Origin: Christensenella massiliensis
GTDB taxonomy: Bacteria > Bacillota > Clostridia > Christensenellales > Christensenellaceae
Assembly (NCBI GenBank): GCA_900155415.1
Contig: LT700187.1
Location: 2,294,001 to 2,358,000, forward strand
Length of the DNA: 64,000 bases
Direction of reading: 5' to 3'
Positions 1 to 8,279 of the stretch are shown here, piece after piece. Position numbers and translations under genes: made by a program. Position 1 is the first letter of the stretch; every line of letters begins with the position of its first letter. The notes under the pieces are model-generated. The model had not been told where the DNA came from, searched no databases, and was given only the letters and a program-made list of their open reading frames with translations.

Positions 1-753
1 ACGTTCTTTAAAACGCATATTTACCGTACGTCCGACCATCATAGACAATATCTCGTCCAAATCAGCATCTTTCGTATCCTTTGTTCCAATATATTCTCCG
101 TCCCGTAATACGCTGATACGGTCCGATACCTCGAATATTTCTTCAAATTTATGTGATATATAGAGAACCGAAACCCCCTTAGAGCGTAAGTCCTTAACGA
201 TCTCCATCAGGGTATTCACCTCATGCTCAGAGAGTGACGATGTGGGTTCATCCATAATAATCAGCTCTGCGTTCATGGTCAATGCGCGAGCAATTTCAAT
301 CAACTGCTGCGTCGCAACCGTGAGTGAAGATACCTGAGCAGCAGGAGAAACATTTACCTTAAGCTGTGCAAGTACCTCCTGCGTCATCCGGTTCATCTTC
401 TTCCAATCAATCAGGCCATTTGAAAAGCGCGGCTCACGCCCCAGAAAAACGTTCTCGGCAACGGAAAGGGCCGGACAAAGTGTGAGCTCCTGATAAATCG
501 TTGAAATCCCTGCCTGCTGTGCTTCCCACGGTTGACTGACATTCAGCGGCTCATCTTTCCATAATATTTCTCCCGACCAACCGCTGAGCGCACCTGTCAG
601 TATCTTGATCAAGGTGGATTTTCCCGCGCCGTTTTCTCCGACCAGCGCCAGAACCTCTCCTTTCCTGATGTCGAGCTGCACATTGTTAAGCGCTAAAACC
701 CCGGGGAATTCTTTTGTAATATCGCTTAGCTTCAGCAATACATTATTTTCCAC
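1..753 (-). CDS. Sugar ABC transporter ATP-binding protein (partial, N-terminal domain)
   Basis: First nucleotide-binding domain (251 residues visible) of a double-ATPase sugar importer of the RbsA/MglA/XylG type, which powers uptake of a pentose, hexose or related sugar. Visible are Walker A GENGAGKST (residues 39-47), the Q-loop in IYQELTL, a signature region LTVATQQLIEIARAL of the variant usual in this family's first domain, Walker B with LIIMDEPTSSL, and the H-loop YISHKF. The start is GTG at 753, six bases after a GAGGTG ribosome site. The second ATPase domain lies beyond the left edge. It follows the SDR gene by 37 bp, so the two probably form one operon controlled by the ROK gene upstream. 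The substrate cannot be told from this domain. Confidence 0.93.
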   Translation of the reverse strand, partial: MENNVLLKLSDITKEFPGVLALNNVQLDIRKGEVLALVGENGAGKSTLIKILTGALSGWSGEILWKDEPLNVSQPWEAQQAGISTIYQELTLCPALSVAENVFLGREPRFSNGLIDWKKMNRMTQEVLAQLKVNVSPAAQVSSLTVATQQLIEIARALTMNAELIIMDEPTSSLSEHEVNTLMEIVKDLRSKGVSVLYISHKFEEIFEVSDRISVLRDGEYIGTKDTKDADLDEILSMMVGRTVNMRFKER

Positions 754-790
754 TTTCTTCACCTCGCATTAAAAGTTTGTATCAAGCAGG

Positions 791-1564
791 CTACCATATC
801 ATATATCCGCCGTCTACCTGAATAATGGTACCGTGTACATAATCCGACGCATGGGAGGCAAGATAGAGCAGTGTTCCGGCTAAATCCTCCGGCTGCGCCA
901 TCTTTCCTGCCGGAATCAAGCTGAGTGCTAAATCATAAAAATCCGGATCTGCCGCAAAAAATTCTTTATTCGGATCTGTCATGAAATATCCCGGAGCAAT
1001 CGCGTTCACATTGATGTTGTAGGAGGCCCATTCAGCCGCAAGCGCTCTCGTCAAGCCGTCGATCGCTTGCTTAGATACATCATAGGAGCCTCCATGTACT
1101 CCTTTGTTGATGATTTTCCCGGAAATAGAAGACATATTGATGATCTTCCCTTTCCGGTTCTTTAGCATGATCTTTCCAACCGTCTTCGCACAAATAAAAC
1201 TGCCGTTCACATTGATGTCGATCACTTTCTCCCATTCCTTCAGCGTAGTATCCTGCGGCGTTTTATTCAGTCTGCCGATCCCGGCATTATTGACAAGAAT
1301 ATCGATCGTTCCATATTTCTCAACACATGCTGCTACGGCTGCTTCCACCTCCGGTTCATTTGTGATATCCGCATAGTAACTCATCACGTCATATCCGGCA
1401 TCTTTCATTTCCTGCTCCGTACGCAGCAGGTCCTCTTTCTCAAACGAGAGCAGGCATACCTTTGCCCCGGCCTGTGCCAACGTATTGGCAAACATTTTCC
1501 CAAGCCCCTTACTGGCTCCTGTAACGAATGCTACCTCTCCTGTCAAGTCAAAAAAATTCAACAT
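791..1564 (-). CDS. SDR-family oxidoreductase (gluconate 5-dehydrogenase / KduD-like)
   Basis: Classical short-chain dehydrogenase of 257 residues, the normal length. It has the NAD(P)-binding TGASKGLG near residue 15, the NNAG structural motif near 92, a catalytic Ser in SSIS, and the YDVSK (YxxxK) catalytic pair. The closest recognisable types are gluconate 5-dehydrogenase and 2-deoxy-D-gluconate 3-dehydrogenase, which interconvert keto- and hydroxy-sugar acids in the cytoplasm. The start has a strong AGGAGG site. It lies just ahead of a sugar ABC ATPase and downstream of a ROK regulator, which supports a role in carbohydrate or sugar-acid catabolism. The exact substrate is an inference from context. 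Confidence 0.9.
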   Translation of the reverse strand: MLNFFDLTGEVAFVTGASKGLGKMFANTLAQAGAKVCLLSFEKEDLLRTEQEMKDAGYDVMSYYADITNEPEVEAAVAACVEKYGTIDILVNNAGIGRLNKTPQDTTLKEWEKVIDINVNGSFICAKTVGKIMLKNRKGKIINMSSISGKIINKGVHGGSYDVSKQAIDGLTRALAAEWASYNINVNAIAPGYFMTDPNKEFFAADPDFYDLALSLIPAGKMAQPEDLAGTLLYLASHASDYVHGTIIQVDGGYMIW

Positions 1565-1701
1565 TAAATAAACCTCCTATCATAATATGATTTTGAGAAC
1601 ACAAACTATACTTATACAATTTACTGATCAGAACATAAATTCATTGAAGTGATTTTAAATTTCAGCACCGCACCTATAATATTGTGGCACCATCCATGCT
1701 A

Positions 1702-1718
1702 AAATTAATATTTAATTT
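1702..1718. promoter_or_regulatory. AT-rich palindrome, candidate operator of the SDR/ABC operon
   Basis: A 17-bp inverted repeat (AAATTAA-tat-TTAATTT) lies in the 203-bp gap between the ROK gene and the SDR gene, about 140 bp upstream of the SDR start. Its core TTAATATTTAA (1705-1715) recurs exactly at 3211-3221 upstream of the ROK gene. This would suit a binding site of the ROK regulator, but AT-rich palindromes arise easily by chance. I found no convincing -35/-10 pair in this gap. Confidence 0.35.
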
Positions 1719-1767
1719 TTGCTACATGAAATGATAAGCGTTCAACTCCTCTCATTCCGTTATCGAA

Positions 1768-2997
1768 TCAGCTTATAACTTCCTGAACTATAATATTGTT
1801 AAATACATAGTCTTTTAGCTCCTGTATTCCGCCAATCAACTGGGCATTTTCCCCCAGTACGCTCAGCCGTATTTCAGGTTTGAACATTCCGTCCTGCGGG
1901 ATAAATTCCTGCAGGGCACCGAGTATATATTCATTCTCCGTTGATATCCTGCCTCCCAGAACAATGACTTCAGGATTCATGATCAAATCAATATTGATTA
2001 AAATCGAAGCCCATGCCTTTAATGTCGTATCGAATATTTCTTTAACATCCTCATCTCCTGCCATCGCTGCTTTTTCAAGGCTCTCGAGCGAAACAGCTTC
2101 TTCCTCATCTTCTGCCATAATTTTCTTTAGGGTCACACATCCGCCTTTTTGCAGCGCTTTTTCAATTCGGCTATATAAAGTCTGCAGACCAGCTTCAAAC
2201 TCAAAATGACCTTTGCCATTTAAATAATCTTCGAATGAATATTCACTATTAAAACGCGTTTGGCCGATTTCTCCTGCATAATTTCTGCCGCCTTTTACCA
2301 ATCTGTTCCCTACGATGATTCCCATACCAATACCAATCGATTCTGATACATTAAAATATACAAAATCTTCTATAAACGGATAAACCGACGCTTTTTCGCC
2401 GATTGTCGCCAGTCTTGAAACATTGTTCAGGATAATCGGCACTCCTAATATTCTCTCGGCATAATCAAAAAACTTTGTGTCACTCAACAAGAAAATATCA
2501 GGTATCTTATGAATCATTCTTGCCGTCTGATTGATGACACCCGGGATGGAAAAGCCCGCCGCCAATAGTCTTAATTCTCTCTGCCCATTCGTAACGACTA
2601 AATCGTCTCTTATGATTTGAATGACATCAAGCATATCCTCCAAAGTACCCTGCGGCCGATATTTTACGCTGCATTCTTTTTCCAGGCGTCCTGTAATATC
2701 AAGCAAGTAACCTTTGATCTCTGTTGCTGTCATATAGTAATGAAGCATATATCCATAAGCCTCATTTACGCTGAAAAGCTCCGGACTCCGTCCCTTTTCT
2801 GTTTTTTCCTTTCCCAGATATTTGATCAGTTCTTTTTCCTTTAAATTCCGAAAAACCCGGCTGATCGTAGCTGCGCTGATCCCTACCTTGGAAACGATAT
2901 CCGAGGCCGATATCCTTTCATGGGAGAATACCTCTTCCAATACCTGCAACTGATTTTTGTCTTTCTCAGATAGCTTTAGCCTGTTTATATCCAACAT
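1768..2997 (-). CDS. ROK-family transcriptional regulator
   Basis: 409-residue NagC/Mlc/XylR-type repressor. Residues about 15-75 form a winged helix-turn-helix (ISAATISRVFRNLKEKELI). The remainder is the ROK sugar-kinase-like fold with the glycine-rich GIGMGIIVGNRLVKGG segment and LGGRIS near the C terminus. ROK repressors bind a sugar or sugar phosphate and release DNA. The conserved zinc motif CxCGxxGCxE, which normally follows the GE(I/L)G segment, is absent: after GEIGQTRF there are no cysteines. The protein therefore either lacks the structural zinc or is a derived subfamily. Next to the SDR/ABC genes, it is the likely local regulator. Confidence 0.92.
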   Translation of the reverse strand: MLDINRLKLSEKDKNQLQVLEEVFSHERISASDIVSKVGISAATISRVFRNLKEKELIKYLGKEKTEKGRSPELFSVNEAYGYMLHYYMTATEIKGYLLDITGRLEKECSVKYRPQGTLEDMLDVIQIIRDDLVVTNGQRELRLLAAGFSIPGVINQTARMIHKIPDIFLLSDTKFFDYAERILGVPIILNNVSRLATIGEKASVYPFIEDFVYFNVSESIGIGMGIIVGNRLVKGGRNYAGEIGQTRFNSEYSFEDYLNGKGHFEFEAGLQTLYSRIEKALQKGGCVTLKKIMAEDEEEAVSLESLEKAAMAGDEDVKEIFDTTLKAWASILINIDLIMNPEVIVLGGRISTENEYILGALQEFIPQDGMFKPEIRLSVLGENAQLIGGIQELKDYVFNNIIVQEVIS

Positions 2998-3147
2998 ACC
3001 CCGTTTGTCTCACTCCACAAAACATAATTTTGAGCATATTTTCTAAACTGTTACTGCCTATAATTTTACTGCTCTATTCAATTATAATCGCCATTGATCG
3101 TAAATGATAGTTTGAAAGATAAATCACTAACTTCTGTTTCTGTTTTT

Positions 3148-3176
3148 ATAATAATATGAAATCAGTTCAATGTCAA
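3148..3176 (-). promoter_or_regulatory. Sigma-A-type promoter of the ROK gene
   Basis: On the minus strand: TTGACA (3171-3176), a 17-bp spacer and TATTAT (3148-3153). This is a near-consensus housekeeping promoter and would give a leader of about 145 nt before the ROK start. Confidence 0.7.
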
Positions 3177-3210
3177 CAATTATTTTTATTCTGAAAATAA
3201 TTATTCTATT

Positions 3211-3270
3211 TTAATATTTAAACGCTATAAATCAGCAATATTTAGCCATTTTTATATTTAAACAATATAA
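3211..3270. repeat. Pair of similar AT-rich motifs 40 bp apart, candidate operators
   Basis: ATATTTAAACgcTATAA (3214-3230) and ATATTTAAACaaTATAA (3254-3270) differ at two positions and start exactly 40 bp apart, about four helical turns. The second is also an imperfect palindrome (TATATT-n5-AATATA). They lie upstream of the -35 of the ROK promoter. The 11-mer TTAATATTTAA at 3211-3221 also occurs in the palindrome at 1705-1715. Binding by the ROK protein itself is an inference. Confidence 0.4.
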
Positions 3271-3303
3271 TTTCTCATTAAAATTATAGAGGCATTCCAG
3301 CAT

Positions 3304-3337
3304 AAAAAACGAAGTATTCTTCAAAAAGAATACTTCG
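3304..3337 (-). terminator. Rho-independent terminator after citrate synthase
   Basis: Perfect 10-bp stem (3310-3319 with 3328-3337) with an 8-nt loop, followed on the minus strand by six T (3304-3309). It lies 30 bp beyond the citrate synthase stop. Confidence 0.88.
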
Positions 3338-3366
3338 CTGCACATCTCTTATAAGCTTGTTTTTAT

Positions 3367-4746
3367 TTACCCGCGCTCATCAAGCGGAATATAGGGCCGC
3401 TCATCCTGAATATTTCTATACGCCGGTCGGATGATCTTTCCGGCATTGGATAATTCCTCGATCCGGTGTGCGCTCCAGCCTGCTATACGCGCAATCGCAA
3501 AGATAGGCGTAAATAATTCTGTAGGCAATTTAAGCATCGTATAAACAAAGCCACTATAGAAATCTACATTTGCACTAACGCCTTTATATATTTTTCTTTC
3601 CTTAGCAATGACTTCCGGTGCGAGCTTTTCTACCAATGTATAAAGCTTGAATTCATCGGAAAGCCCTTTCGCCTCCGAAAGATTCTCTACAAACTTTTTG
3701 AAGATATCCGCGCGCGGATCAGACAGCGAATAAACAGCATGCCCCATTCCGTAAATCAATCCCGCCTTATCGAAAGCCTGCTTATTGAGCAGCTTCGTCA
3801 GATAGTCGCGCACTTCGCTTTCACTTGTCCAATCAGAAAGATTCTTTTTCATGTCCTCGACCATCTGAACGACCTTAATATTTGCGCCGCCATGCTTCGG
3901 TCCTTTCAGCGATCCCAGCGCCGCTGCAATCGTAGAATAGGTGTCCGTTCCCGACGAAGACACGACATGCGTCGTAAATGTCGAATTATTGCCGCCGCCA
4001 TGCTCGGCATGCAAAACGAGACAAACATCTAAAATCCGTGCCTCAAGCTCCGTATATTGGCTGTCCGGCCTAAGCAGGTGAAGCAGGTTCTCTGCTGTGG
4101 AAAGCTTCGGGTCCGGAACATGGATGAAAAGGCTTTGTCCGTCATGATAATGCCGGTAGGCTTGATAACCATATACCGAAAGCAAAGGAAACAATGCAAT
4201 CAGTTGGAGCGACTGTCTTAAAACATTTGGAATGGAAATATCGTTTGCTTTATCATCATAGGAGTATAGAGTAAGCACGCTCCGAGCAAGCGTATTCATC
4301 ATATCCGGGCTGGGAGCTTTCATGATAATATCGCGGACAAAACTCGTTGGCAGCGTACGGTAATGCGCCAGTAAATCTGTAAAATCTGCGAGCTGCTGTT
4401 TATCCGGCAGGCTTCCCATTAAGAGCAAATATACTACTTCTTCAAAGCCGTGCCGCTTTTCCTGCATGAAGCCGCGCACAATATCCTTGATGTTGATCCC
4501 GCGATAAAAAAGCTTTCCTTCACACGGGATACGCTCTCCATCCTTTTCAATGAAAGACTGTATATCCGATATTCTGGTCAGTCCGGCCAAAACACCTTTT
4601 CCGTTGATATCGCGCAAACCGCGCTTTACTTCATATTTTGTATATAATGCAGGATCAATGTTTCCTGTTTGATAAAGCCTGTCTGTCAATTCATAAATTT
4701 CCGGCGTAATTTCTGAAATATTTTTTGAAATATTCTGTTTCTCCAT
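3367..4746 (-). CDS. gltA: Citrate synthase
   Basis: 459-residue citrate/2-methylcitrate synthase, condensing oxaloacetate and acetyl-CoA to citrate in the cytoplasm. Catalytic regions are visible: HAEHGGGNNSTF near residue 247, GPKHGGANIKV, GMGHAVYSLSDPRA with the second catalytic His, and the Asp in SANVDFYSGFVY. It is somewhat longer than the usual 370-430 residues because of an N-terminal extension of about 50 residues. The start has an ideal AGGAGG site. It is monocistronic, with its own promoter (4918-4945) and terminator. No aconitase or isocitrate dehydrogenase is in the window, so a biosynthetic role toward glutamate is only an inference. Confidence 0.95.
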   Translation of the reverse strand: MEKQNISKNISEITPEIYELTDRLYQTGNIDPALYTKYEVKRGLRDINGKGVLAGLTRISDIQSFIEKDGERIPCEGKLFYRGINIKDIVRGFMQEKRHGFEEVVYLLLMGSLPDKQQLADFTDLLAHYRTLPTSFVRDIIMKAPSPDMMNTLARSVLTLYSYDDKANDISIPNVLRQSLQLIALFPLLSVYGYQAYRHYHDGQSLFIHVPDPKLSTAENLLHLLRPDSQYTELEARILDVCLVLHAEHGGGNNSTFTTHVVSSSGTDTYSTIAAALGSLKGPKHGGANIKVVQMVEDMKKNLSDWTSESEVRDYLTKLLNKQAFDKAGLIYGMGHAVYSLSDPRADIFKKFVENLSEAKGLSDEFKLYTLVEKLAPEVIAKERKIYKGVSANVDFYSGFVYTMLKLPTELFTPIFAIARIAGWSAHRIEELSNAGKIIRPAYRNIQDERPYIPLDERG

Positions 4747-4917
4747 ACACTTTCCTCCTGTTTTTATACTAAAAACCGCCTTGTTCCCAATATGGTAAAC
4801 TTATAAAGCCCGGCACGTAAATCCTATATTGATTTATGGTTAGCCCTGCCCCGCAGAGGGAAATGACTATAGCATCATAAACTTCTAACAAACGGGTAAC
4901 AAATTATTAATAATTGT

Positions 4918-4945
4918 ATTATACTACAAAATCGGCTTCTTGTAA
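4918..4945 (-). promoter_or_regulatory. Promoter of citrate synthase gene
   Basis: Minus strand: TTACAA (4940-4945), 16-bp spacer and a perfect TATAAT (4918-4923). It leaves a leader of about 165 nt before the start; I recognise no riboswitch in it. Confidence 0.6.
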
Positions 4946-4989
4946 CGTTTTTTTTAATTTTACACCATACATCATAGGGAAAACTACAG

Positions 4990-5029
4990 AAAAAAGCTGC
5001 TCAAAAATTTCTTTTCAAGCAGCTTTTTT
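4990..5029 (-). terminator. Terminator after malic enzyme
   Basis: A 12-bp stem (4990-5001 with 5018-5029) whose outer pairs are an A-run and a T-run, directly after the malic enzyme stop. The T-rich right arm makes it a rho-independent terminator for the minus-strand gene. Confidence 0.85.
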
Positions 5030-5030
5030 C

Positions 5031-6206
5031 TTATGGGAGCCGGTTTACATTCGTCTCTCTCGCCGCTTTGGCAACAGCCTCTGCAACAGCCGGCGCCACT
5101 CGTTCGTCAAACGGAGAGGGAATAATGTATTCCGGAGTAAGTTCGTTTTCCGGGATCAGCCCGGCAATCGCACATGCTGCGGCTATCTTCATAGCGTCGT
5201 TGATATCGCTTGCGCGAACATCCAACGCTCCGCGAAAGATGCCGGGAAAAGCCAATACATTATTGATTTGGTTCGGGAAATCACTTCTCCCTGTTCCCAC
5301 AATCGCAGCGCCTGCATGACGGGCGGCGTCCGGCATGATTTCCGGTATAGGATTGGCCATCGGAAAAAGGATGGGATCCTCCGCCATAGAACGCACCATT
5401 GCTTCACTTACTGTTCCGGGCGCCGATACGCCGATAAAAACGTCTGCTCCCTGTATGACATCCTGCAGGGAGCCTTTTTTATGTCTCTTATTCGATATTC
5501 GTGCCATTTCCTGTTTTTCTTGATTCAGATGGCTCCTGCCTTCGTAAATAGCGCCTTCCCGATCACACATAACGACATCTTCAAGTCCCATTGCCATCAG
5601 AAGCTTTATGATTGCAATTCCTGCCGCACCAGCGCCGGAAGTAACAACGCTGATATTATGGATATCCTTTTTCACAAGCTTTAAAGCATTTAAAAGCGCT
5701 GCAAGCGTTACGATCGCTGTTCCATGCTGGTCGTCATGAAAAATCGGAATATCGCACCTCTCCTTTAGCTTCTGTTCGATCTCGAAGCAGCGAGGCGCAC
5801 TGATATCCTCAAGATTGATGCCGCCGAAACTCCCTGCAAGCAGAGCGACCGTATTGACGATCTCGTCAACATCTCTGCTGCGAATACACAGCGGAAACGC
5901 ATCCACGCCTCCAAACCGTTTAAATAAAACGCATTTGCCTTCCATGACCGGCATTCCTGCCTCCGGTCCAATATCTCCAAGACCAAGGACTGCAGAGCCA
6001 TCTGTTACAACTGCCACCAGATTGTTTCTGCGCGTATATTCATAAGACAGAGAGCTGTCTTTCTGTATAGCAAGACAGGGTGCCGCGACTCCCGGTGTAT
6101 ACGCGATAGACAAATCATCCTTGCTTTGCAGCGGAACGCGGCTTTCTATCTCTATTTTTCCACGCCATTCCTTATGCATTTCCAGCGCCTTTTTTTCGTA
6201 ATCCAT
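5031..6206 (-). CDS. NAD(P)-dependent malic enzyme
   Basis: 391-residue bacterial malic enzyme, which decarboxylates malate oxidatively to pyruvate and CO2. The N-terminal domain carries SIAYTPGVAAPCLAI, the metal-binding region GLGDIGPEAGMPVMEGK, and DISAPRCFEIEQKL followed by PIFHDDQHGTAIV. The C-terminal Rossmann domain has TSGAGAAGIAI. The length fits the short bacterial form without a PTA-like extension. The start has GAGGAGG seven bases upstream. With the Na+-pump decarboxylase and citrate synthase in the same window, it belongs to the C3/C4 metabolite node of a fermenter. Cofactor preference (NAD or NADP) cannot be fixed by eye. Confidence 0.94.
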   Translation of the reverse strand: MDYEKKALEMHKEWRGKIEIESRVPLQSKDDLSIAYTPGVAAPCLAIQKDSSLSYEYTRRNNLVAVVTDGSAVLGLGDIGPEAGMPVMEGKCVLFKRFGGVDAFPLCIRSRDVDEIVNTVALLAGSFGGINLEDISAPRCFEIEQKLKERCDIPIFHDDQHGTAIVTLAALLNALKLVKKDIHNISVVTSGAGAAGIAIIKLLMAMGLEDVVMCDREGAIYEGRSHLNQEKQEMARISNKRHKKGSLQDVIQGADVFIGVSAPGTVSEAMVRSMAEDPILFPMANPIPEIMPDAARHAGAAIVGTGRSDFPNQINNVLAFPGIFRGALDVRASDINDAMKIAAACAIAGLIPENELTPEYIIPSPFDERVAPAVAEAVAKAARETNVNRLP

Positions 6207-6293
6207 ACAAAACGCCTCCTCGTTTTAATCATTGTTTCCCATTTATAAATAAACCAAAAAACTGAAAATTAAAACAAAAAGGCGTATGATATT

Positions 6294-7010
6294 TCATATA
6301 GCTGAAAAAACAGTCCCTATCTTTTCTTTGATCAAAAGATCGGCTTTTTTATCATACTGTGTTGGCGACTGATTGATCAATACCAAACGTTCTCCTGTAT
6401 AATAGTCGATCAATCCGGCAGCCGGATAAACAGCCAAAGAGGTTCCGCCGACGATCAGCATATCTGCTTCCGCGATTTTTTGGACCGCTTCTTCGATCGT
6501 CCCTGCGTTAAGCGCTTCTCCATACAATACAACGTCCGGTTTGATGATTCCGTTGCATTTTCTGCAACGCGGAACTCCCTTGACTTTCGCGACCTCCTCA
6601 ATGCTATATTTTTCTCCGCAGTCCATACAGAAATTTCGATAGACTGAGCCATGCAGCTCCAGAACATGATTCGAGCCCGCCTTTTGATGCAATCCGTCTA
6701 TATTCTGCGTAATCACTGCCGTCAGTTTTCCAATTTGTTCCAGCTCTGCCAGCTTTTTATGGGCAGCATTTGGCTTTGCATCCGCCGCAAGCATTTTTGC
6801 CCGGTAAAACTCATAGAATTCTTCCGTATGGCTCATAAAAAAATCATGACTCAAAATAACTTCCGGCGGATAGCGGTAGGTCTGGTTGTAGAGTCCGTCT
6901 GCGCTCCTAAAATCCGGGATCCCACTTTCCGTCGAAACTCCCGCTCCTCCAAAAAATACGATCCTCGAGCTTTTATCCAGCATATTTCTGAATGTTTTTA
7001 TCTCATCCAT
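6294..7010 (-). CDS. cobB: NAD-dependent protein deacylase, sirtuin (Sir2/CobB)
   Basis: 238-residue sirtuin that removes acetyl or acyl groups from protein lysines using NAD+. It shows GAGVSTESGIPDFRS (NAD site, near residue 20), TQNIDGLHQKAG, the catalytic His in ELHGS, and a Cys4 zinc site (CMDCGEKYS and CRKCNG). The absence of the Ala..Tyr..Arg acyl pocket typical of class III sirtuins was not tested. It overlaps the 3-prime end of cinA by 8 bp, so the two are translationally coupled. Counteracting acetyl-phosphate-driven acetylation in a pta-ackA organism is a reasonable inference. Confidence 0.93.
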   Translation of the reverse strand: MDEIKTFRNMLDKSSRIVFFGGAGVSTESGIPDFRSADGLYNQTYRYPPEVILSHDFFMSHTEEFYEFYRAKMLAADAKPNAAHKKLAELEQIGKLTAVITQNIDGLHQKAGSNHVLELHGSVYRNFCMDCGEKYSIEEVAKVKGVPRCRKCNGIIKPDVVLYGEALNAGTIEEAVQKIAEADMLIVGGTSLAVYPAAGLIDYYTGERLVLINQSPTQYDKKADLLIKEKIGTVFSAI

Positions 7011-8265
7011 TTTGATTTTCTTTCCCCTCCAGCGCTTTCAGCACCAATCGAAATACATTCTGCGCCGTCATGTGTCTGATGTAGTTTCTTTCATCCGCCT
7101 TATGATAGTTGATATTCAATTTCAAGACCGTTGTAAGATCATCGCTGTCGATTCCAACATAGACGAGCCCAACCGGCTTTTCCTTTGTTCCGCCGCCCGG
7201 CCCTGCAATCCCTGTCGTAGAGACGCCGATATCGGAACCTGCCAGTCTGCGGATCCCGCTCGCCATCTCGCGCGCTGTCTGCTCCGACACCGCACCATAT
7301 TTTTGAAGCGTTTCTTCCGACACTCCTAATACGCGGTGCTTTATCTCGTTCGCATAGGAACAAACTCCACATCCAAATATCCTGCTTGCTCCCGGTATTT
7401 GCGTGATGCGCTCTGATATCAGCCCGCCTGTACAGCTTTCTGCTGTCGCTATTGTAACATTATGCTCGAGCAATTTTTCCACAGCAGCCGTTTGAAGATC
7501 CGGAACATCGATCCCATAAATATATTTTCCTACAGCTTTCTTTATTTTTTCGATCGCAGGTCCGATCAATTTCTCGCATGCTTCTTTTGTATCTGCTGCA
7601 GCCGTTATGCGCAAAGTTACCTCGCCCATTTTGGCATAGGGCGCAATCGTTGGATTTGTACTGTTCTTCATCAATTCATGCAGAACCTCCTCTACGCGCG
7701 ATTCCCCCATTCCAAAAATGCGCACATTGTGCGATACCAATACCTTATCGGAAAAGCCCATTAAATAAGGCAATACTGCCGACTGGAACATAGGCTGCAT
7801 CTCCGCAGGCGGTCCGGGAAGAAGGATAGCTGTTTTTCCATTTTCAGAAACAGCAAGGCCGGGCGCCGTTCCATTGGCATTCGGAAAAATAGTCGCTCCT
7901 TCCGGCATCATTGCCTGCTTTTTATTGTTCTCCGTCATTGGTCTGCCAAGCCTCTTGAAAAATCCCTCAATGCTTTCAAGCGATGCAGCGTCCAGTTTCA
8001 TGTTCCGGTGGAAGTATTCCGCTACTGTTTCTTTTGTAAGATCGTCGTAGGTAGGCCCCAAGCCTCCAGTCATAACGACAATATCCGCGCGGGAAAACGC
8101 AAGTGCAAGTCCTTCCTTCAGCCTATTGTCGTTATCTCCGATAACAGATTGATAGTATACGTCAATACCAATGTTTGCCAACTCTTTTGCGATATATGCC
8201 GCATTGGTATTGACAATATCGCCGAGCAAAAGCTCTGTTCCTACGCATAAAATTTCAGCTTTCAT
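7003..8265 (-). CDS. cinA: CinA competence/damage-inducible protein (NMN amidohydrolase family)
   Basis: 420 residues, full length. The N-terminal half is the MoaB/MogA-like COG1058 domain (VGTELLLGDIVNTNAAYIA, TGGLGPTYDDLTKE, LLPGPPAEMQPM), associated with ADP-ribose pyrophosphatase activity. The C-terminal half is the PncC-type domain (ATAESCTGGLISERIT, STTGIAGPGGGTKEKPVG), which deamidates nicotinamide mononucleotide for NAD recycling. In many Firmicutes cinA sits between pgsA and recA. Here it has moved and pairs with the NAD-consuming sirtuin, a sensible partner for NMN/NAD salvage. It starts 14 bp after the glycosyltransferase gene. Confidence 0.95.
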   Translation of the reverse strand: MKAEILCVGTELLLGDIVNTNAAYIAKELANIGIDVYYQSVIGDNDNRLKEGLALAFSRADIVVMTGGLGPTYDDLTKETVAEYFHRNMKLDAASLESIEGFFKRLGRPMTENNKKQAMMPEGATIFPNANGTAPGLAVSENGKTAILLPGPPAEMQPMFQSAVLPYLMGFSDKVLVSHNVRIFGMGESRVEEVLHELMKNSTNPTIAPYAKMGEVTLRITAAADTKEACEKLIGPAIEKIKKAVGKYIYGIDVPDLQTAAVEKLLEHNVTIATAESCTGGLISERITQIPGASRIFGCGVCSYANEIKHRVLGVSEETLQKYGAVSEQTAREMASGIRRLAGSDIGVSTTGIAGPGGGTKEKPVGLVYVGIDSDDLTTVLKLNINYHKADERNYIRHMTAQNVFRLVLKALEGKENQNG

Positions 8266-8279
8266 TCCATTATACTTCC

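Larger units (their letters stand above)
2998..3366. other. 369-bp AT-rich intergenic region
   Basis: Gene-free stretch between the ROK gene and citrate synthase, both on the minus strand. It holds the ROK-gene promoter, an upstream pair of similar AT-rich motifs, and the terminator of the citrate synthase gene, each listed separately. The roughly 145-nt leader between promoter and ROK start shows no structure I recognise, and I see no small ORF worth calling. Confidence 0.6.

Noticed and set aside
4747-4911. Riboswitch or T-box in the citrate synthase leader
   Set aside because: The leader is long, but I found no T-box sequence, no conserved core of a known riboswitch and no clear anti-terminator.
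5031-6206. Several long ORFs on the plus strand and in other frames over malic enzyme and other genes
   Set aside because: They are shadows of strong conserved proteins, lack ribosome sites and show no domain.
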